From assembly GCF_004137085.1 (NCBI RefSeq), contig NZ_QYBC01000028.1:1-47490 (forward strand): a DNA stretch of 47,490 bases, given 5' to 3'. The notes under the pieces were generated by a model. It had not been told where the DNA came from. It made no database searches and worked only from the letters and a program-made list of their open reading frames with translations. Each line of letters begins with the position of its first letter. Position 1 is the first letter of the stretch. Below are positions 43,605 through 47,490 of the stretch, piece by piece. The DNA comes from Lichenibacterium ramalinae. GTDB taxonomy: Bacteria; Pseudomonadota; Alphaproteobacteria; Rhizobiales; Beijerinckiaceae. The position numbers were made by a program, and so were the translations under genes.

Positions 43605-46600
43605 TCAGATGGTCCTCGCAGCGTTGAGCCGCCAGATGGAGAAGGGCAATTCGGCGGGATCGAGGCGGATGCGCTGGATCTTGCCGGTCCAGTCGAAACT
43701 AGAGCCGCGCATCAGATCCTCAACGGCGACCGTGCCGCCGTCGGGCAGGCCCCATTCCCACAGGGGGATCTCGATGTCGGCCTCCTGGGCCGAATAGGGG
43801 TCGAGGCTGATGGCGATCAGCAGGACGTTGTCGCGGGACGGCGTCTCCTTCTGGAAGAACAGGATATTGTCGTTATACGCCGACCTGAAGGTGAGGCCGA
43901 GGTGCGAATGCAGCGCGGGATTGTCCCGTCGGATGCGGTTGAGCTGCGTGATCTCGCCGATGATGTTGCCGGGGCGATCGTGGTCCCACGCCGTCAGCTG
44001 GTACTTCTCGCTGTTGGCATATTCCTTCCGCTTCTGGTCGGGCCGGCCCTCGCAGAGTTCGAAGCCGTTGTAGGCGCCCCACAGCCCGGACAGCATGGTG
44101 GCCAGCGCGGCGCGGATCAGGAAGGCGGGGCGCGGCGCGTCCTGCAGGAAGTCCGGATTGATGTCGTGCGTGTTGACGAAGAAGTGCGGGCGGAAGAAGT
44201 CCTTGGGCGGCTGCGTGGTCAGTTCCGTCAGGTAGTCGGTCATCTCGTATTTCGTGTTGCGCCAGGTGAAATACGTATAGGACTGCGAGAACCCGACCTT
44301 GGCGAGCCGGTACATCACCTTGGGCTTGGTGAAGGCTTCCGACAGGAAGACCACGTCGGGGTGGTGCTGGCGGATGTCCTCGATGGCCCATTCCCAGAAG
44401 GGGAAGGGCTTGGTGTGGGGGTTGTCGACGCGGAACAGTTTCACGCCCTGCTCCACCCATAGCATGATCATGTCGCGCAGTTCGATCCACAGCGACGGCA
44501 GGGCGCCCGGCGCGTAGAAATCGACGTTGACGATGTCCTCGTACTTCTTCGGCGGGTTCTCGGCGTAGCGGATGGTGCCGTCCGGCCGCCAGTTGAACCA
44601 TTCGGGATGGTCCTTCAGCCACGGGTGGTCGGGCGAGGCCTGGATGGCGATGTCGAGCGCGATCTCCAGCCCCTGGTCGGCGGCGGCGGCGACGAGGCGA
44701 CGGAAGTCCTCGAAGGTGCCGAGTTCGGGGTGGATGGCATCGTGGCCGCCCTCGGCGGCACCGATGGCGTAGGGGCTGCCGGGATCGTCAGGGCCGGCCG
44801 TCAGGCTGTTGTTGCGCCCCTTGCGGTTGATGCGGCCGATGGGGTGGATCGGCGTGAAGTAGAGCACGTCGAAGCCCATGGCGTGGATCGACGGCAGGCG
44901 CCGGATCACGTCGTCGAAGGTGCCGTGGCGGTTCGGGTCGCCGCTCTGCGAACGCGGGAAGATCGAATACCAGCTCGCGAAACCCGCGCCCTTGCGCTCG
45001 GCATCGACGGGGATCTCGGCACTGGCGGTGCGGAACAGCCGCGGGTCGGCGGCCTGCATGGCCTCGTCGGTCTCGGGGGCCAGCAGCAGGGCGAGCCGCG
45101 CCGCATCGTCGGCCCCGGCGAGGCGGTCGGCGATGGGCCGGAGCCGGGCCGCGGCCTCGCCCGCGGCGCCCTTCAGCGCCCGGTCGACGAGGCGGCGGCC
45201 CTCCTCCAGCTCGAGCGGCACCGCGAGGCCCGCCCCGTGCTTGGCCTCGACCTCGTGGCGGAACATGGCGAAGTCGTCGCGCCACGTCTCGACCCGGTAC
45301 AGGTAGCGGCCGAGCCGCTCCAGCGGCAGGTCGGCGGCCCACCGGTCGTTGCCGAGCGGCTGCATGCGGCGCTCCCGCCAGGCCGTCTCGTCGGCGGCAC
45401 GCCATTGCAGCGCCACGGCGATGCGGTCGTGCCCCTCGCCGAAGGCGTCGACCTCGACGCGCACGACGTCGCCGACGATGCGCTTGACGGCGTAGCGGCC
45501 GCCGTCGACCGCCGGCGCCACGGCCTCGATGACGAGGCGGGGCGCCGCGATGGCGGTCTCGGTCGAGAACTTCAGGGCCTCGTCGGGGAGGTCGACGGGC
45601 CGCGTGGCGCCGCCTTCCAGCACCCGCACGGCGGCGGGCGGCAGGCTCGCCGCGCTGTCGGCGGCGAGGTTCGGCCCCGAGCCCAGGATGTCGCGGAACG
45701 GGAAGCTGCCGCCGGCGGCGGGGGCGAGCGAGCCCGGCGCCAGCGTCGCGGTGCGGTCGAGCCAGGGGTTGACGAGGACGAGGCGGACGTTCGTCGCCTG
45801 GCGGAAATCCTTGGCGTCGGCGCGCAGCACCGCCGTGGGCGCGTCGGACGCGCCCCGGAACACCCGCATCTCGCCGCCGATGAACCGGCCGGCATCGCGC
45901 AACAGGCTTCCGTTGGCGGCCCGGACGGCCTCGGCCAGCGCCGAGCGGGGGGCGGCCCGCAGCGCCGCATAGGTTTCGCGCGGTGCGCCCGTCCGCGGCA
46001 CGGGCTCGCGCGCCCCGAACTCGAACCCCATGGGCACGAGCAGGCCTTCGCCGAGCGACGCCGCGACCCAGAGGGCACGCTCGGCTTCGCGCAGCGCCCG
46101 CTCGTCCGGGACGAGCGCGCCGCCGAGCCTGCGGCCGAAGGGCGCCTCGGGGAAGGCCAGCACGGGGCCGAGGGCCGCGAGGCGCGCGTGTTCGTCCACC
46201 GGCCAGGCGGCGCGGCAGTCCCACCAGCGCAGCGACGAGAAACTGCCGTCGAAGCCCGCGCCGGCCAGGCCCGCCGCCCGCTCCGCCACGGTCCCGGGCG
46301 TCCAGGCGAGGGCCACGAGGTCCGGCGCGGCGGCCCGGGCGTGGGACAGGGCCCCCGCCCAGACGTCCGCCGGGACGCTGTCGGGCGACAGGCAGCGGAA
46401 GCCCCGGACGCCGGCCGTCGCCAGCATGGCCACGTAGTCGCCGAGCCGGTCGGCGAAGCGCCGCCGCACGGCCTCGTCGCCGAACGGCACCGCGACGCTG
46501 CCGCGGTCCTCGGGCACGACGCGCGGGTCGGGCAGGCTGGGGAAGGGGGATGCGAGGCCGAGCTCCGCCGCGAGGGGGCCGTCGCAGGCGACGCGGTCGG

Positions 46601-46955
46601 CGACGAGGTCGGCCATCAGCCGCAGGCCGCGGGCCCGGCAGGCCTCGGCCAGAGCCGCGACGGCTTCGGCGAGCGGGCCGGAGGCCGCCAGGGCCGGATG
46701 GGCCGCGTGCCAGTCGTAGGGCAGCACGGCGTTGTTCCGCGGCCCGGGCGCGCCCGGCGGGGAGATCAGCACCGTGTCGAAGCCCATGCCGGCACAGGCA
46801 TCGAGCACCATCGACCACTCGGACGGTCCCGATACCATCGAGAGGGAGACGTAGTAGATGCGGAGGGCCGGGGTGCGCTCGGACCGGCTGTCGCGAGGCA
46901 GGACGGACCCCGGAGAGAGGGGCTCGAAGTCTCGCGGCGGTGTCGCTAGCGTCAT
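43605..46955 (-). CDS. glgE: Maltosyltransferase GlgE with duplicated N-terminal barrel, 1116 aa
   Basis: Transfers maltose from alpha-maltose-1-phosphate to alpha-1,4-glucan (GH13_3). The catalytic half, about 470-1116, is normal GlgE: WYSIFPRSQSGDPNRHGTFD, YFTPIHPIGRINRKG, nucleophile D844 (FRVDNPHTKP), E873 (LSEAFTKP), D931 (NTHDINPD). Residues 25-470 resemble a second GH13 barrel (LRIYYVSLSM, GFDTVLISPP, GLRLMADLVADRV, GFRCLSPDSVP, FDGSFSSLRWWD), but the nucleophile position holds L189 and the other catalytic acids are not seen. Start ATG 46955 has AAGGGA nine bases upstream. First gene of the operon. Longer GlgEs of this kind exist in Proteobacteria; the role of the extra half is unknown to me. 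Confidence 0.95.
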   Translation of the reverse strand: MTLATPPRDFEPLSPGSVLPRDSRSERTPALRIYYVSLSMVSGPSEWSMVLDACAGMGFDTVLISPPGAPGPRNNAVLPYDWHAAHPALAASGPLAEAVAALAEACRARGLRLMADLVADRVACDGPLAAELGLASPFPSLPDPRVVPEDRGSVAVPFGDEAVRRRFADRLGDYVAMLATAGVRGFRCLSPDSVPADVWAGALSHARAAAPDLVALAWTPGTVAERAAGLAGAGFDGSFSSLRWWDCRAAWPVDEHARLAALGPVLAFPEAPFGRRLGGALVPDERALREAERALWVAASLGEGLLVPMGFEFGAREPVPRTGAPRETYAALRAAPRSALAEAVRAANGSLLRDAGRFIGGEMRVFRGASDAPTAVLRADAKDFRQATNVRLVLVNPWLDRTATLAPGSLAPAAGGSFPFRDILGSGPNLAADSAASLPPAAVRVLEGGATRPVDLPDEALKFSTETAIAAPRLVIEAVAPAVDGGRYAVKRIVGDVVRVEVDAFGEGHDRIAVALQWRAADETAWRERRMQPLGNDRWAADLPLERLGRYLYRVETWRDDFAMFRHEVEAKHGAGLAVPLELEEGRRLVDRALKGAAGEAAARLRPIADRLAGADDAARLALLLAPETDEAMQAADPRLFRTASAEIPVDAERKGAGFASWYSIFPRSQSGDPNRHGTFDDVIRRLPSIHAMGFDVLYFTPIHPIGRINRKGRNNSLTAGPDDPGSPYAIGAAEGGHDAIHPELGTFEDFRRLVAAAADQGLEIALDIAIQASPDHPWLKDHPEWFNWRPDGTIRYAENPPKKYEDIVNVDFYAPGALPSLWIELRDMIMLWVEQGVKLFRVDNPHTKPFPFWEWAIEDIRQHHPDVVFLSEAFTKPKVMYRLAKVGFSQSYTYFTWRNTKYEMTDYLTELTTQPPKDFFRPHFFVNTHDINPDFLQDAPRPAFLIRAALATMLSGLWGAYNGFELCEGRPDQKRKEYANSEKYQLTAWDHDRPGNIIGEITQLNRIRRDNPALHSHLGLTFRSAYNDNILFFQKETPSRDNVLLIAISLDPYSAQEADIEIPLWEWGLPDGGTVAVEDLMRGSSFDWTGKIQRIRLDPAELPFSIWRLNAARTI

Positions 46956-47148
46956 CGATGACGTCCCTTGGCGTGTCGCGACCCCGTCGGGTCGCCCGCC
47001 TTCGAACCGAGCCTGGAAAAACTTTGTTCCCCGATCGGCGGCGCCGCATCGCGCTTCGGGCGATGTTTCTCGCCCGGCTGGCATCGAAGGGACGGGCCTG
47101 GCCCGCCGCCCGGCGCGACGGCGGCGGGCCTTCAGGCGCGGCGGCGGC

Positions 47149-47490
47149 TCAGAACTCCTCCCAGGCGGCGGCTTCAGGGGTGGTCACGAGGGCGGCGGGC
47201 ATGAGGGCGGCGCCGCCCCGGCCCACGACCTTGAGGGCCGCGGCGGGGCGGGCGGCCGCCGGGCGACCGAGCGAGGGGCCGGTCGGGCGCGGGGCGCGGG
47301 CCGGCCGGCCGGCCGCCTCGCCCACCTGGAAATGCCCGATCAGCCGCATCAGCTCCTCGGTCTCGGAGGCGAGGGCCCGGCTCGCGGCCGTCGATTCCTC
47401 CACCATGGCGGCGTTCTGCTGGGTGACCTGGTCCATCTGGTTGATGGCGCCGTTCACCTGGTCGAGGCCCGACGCCTGCTCCTGCGCCGA
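47149..47490 (-). CDS. Methyl-accepting chemotaxis protein, C-terminal fragment
   Basis: The last 113 residues of an MCP that continues past the right edge. The end of the signalling bundle is clear (EQASGLDQVNGAINQMDQVT, QQNAAMVEESTAASRALASE, then MRLIGHFQV). A flexible Ala/Pro/Arg linker of about 45 residues follows, then AAAWEEF at the C-terminus. AWEEF fits the aromatic-x-x-aromatic pentapeptide by which CheR (and CheB) are tethered to some receptors. Ligand domain not visible. Confidence 0.92.
   Translation of the reverse strand, partial: SAQEQASGLDQVNGAINQMDQVTQQNAAMVEESTAASRALASETEELMRLIGHFQVGEAAGRPARAPRPTGPSLGRPAAARPAAALKVVGRGGAALMPAALVTTPEAAAWEEF

Noticed and set aside
40520-43627. 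A 1035-codon plus-strand frame opposite the treS-maltokinase gene
   Set aside because: Low-complexity His/Gly/Asp/Val composition, a mirror of GC-rich codon use; the minus strand has clear catalytic motifs.

Overview
The window is GC-rich chromosomal DNA from an alphaproteobacterium, most likely a member of the Hyphomicrobiales (Rhizobiales). Supporting evidence: a GcrA cell-cycle regulator; the order hisD / UPF0262 / low-molecular-weight phosphatase; the order argD-argF-hslO; small DUF6894 and DUF1488-type proteins; an alphaproteobacterial porin signal peptide at the left edge; and MCPs of rhizobial type. The genus cannot be fixed from sequence reading alone.

Layout. 1-4.6 kb: a porin start running off the left edge, then small, poorly known genes (small membrane protein, DUF1488-like, DUF6894, mini-XRE regulator, coiled-coil protein, Cys-rich exported protein) and a repeat island. 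4.7-9.5 kb: two c-di-GMP genes in tandem, a membrane diguanylate cyclase without an I-site and a HAMP/PAS/GGDEF/EAL protein with one, followed by an exported small protein. 9.7-14.2 kb: small proteins, tRNA-Arg(TCG), a fatty-acid desaturase divergent from an XRE-type regulator, a GNAT acetyltransferase and an MgtC-family protein. 14.4-22.8 kb: housekeeping genes, namely a hisD-UPF0262-phosphatase operon, leuB, exported or anchored unknowns, an OafA-like acyltransferase, rpmB and gcrA. 23.3-26.6 kb: argD-argF-hslO.

26.6-37.5 kb is one minus-strand chemotaxis operon. In transcription order it reads HD-GYP protein with a dead receiver, STAS protein, cheY, cheA, cheW, MCP, cheW, cheR, cheB, and a soluble MCP-derived protein. 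No cheZ or cheD is present. The STAS protein sits where CheS sits in Sinorhizobium, and the soluble protein carries a CheZ-like D-x3-Q motif; both are candidates for a signal-termination role.

38.1-47.0 kb is a compact minus-strand operon, glgE, treS-maltokinase fusion, glgB. This is the GlgE pathway from trehalose through maltose and maltose-1-phosphate to branched alpha-glucan. Its GlgE has an extra N-terminal half that looks like a catalytically dead copy of the GH13 barrel. The right edge cuts a second MCP that ends in a WEEF tail, a possible CheR/CheB tether that the operon MCP lacks.

Two dispersed repeat families were found by eye: a 108-bp element with CTAGAGC/GCTCTAG ends (four copies) and a 55-bp palindromic element (two copies). 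They sit in intergenic gaps, including the point where the hisD cluster departs from its usual neighbours. No transposase, CRISPR array or rRNA gene was seen.
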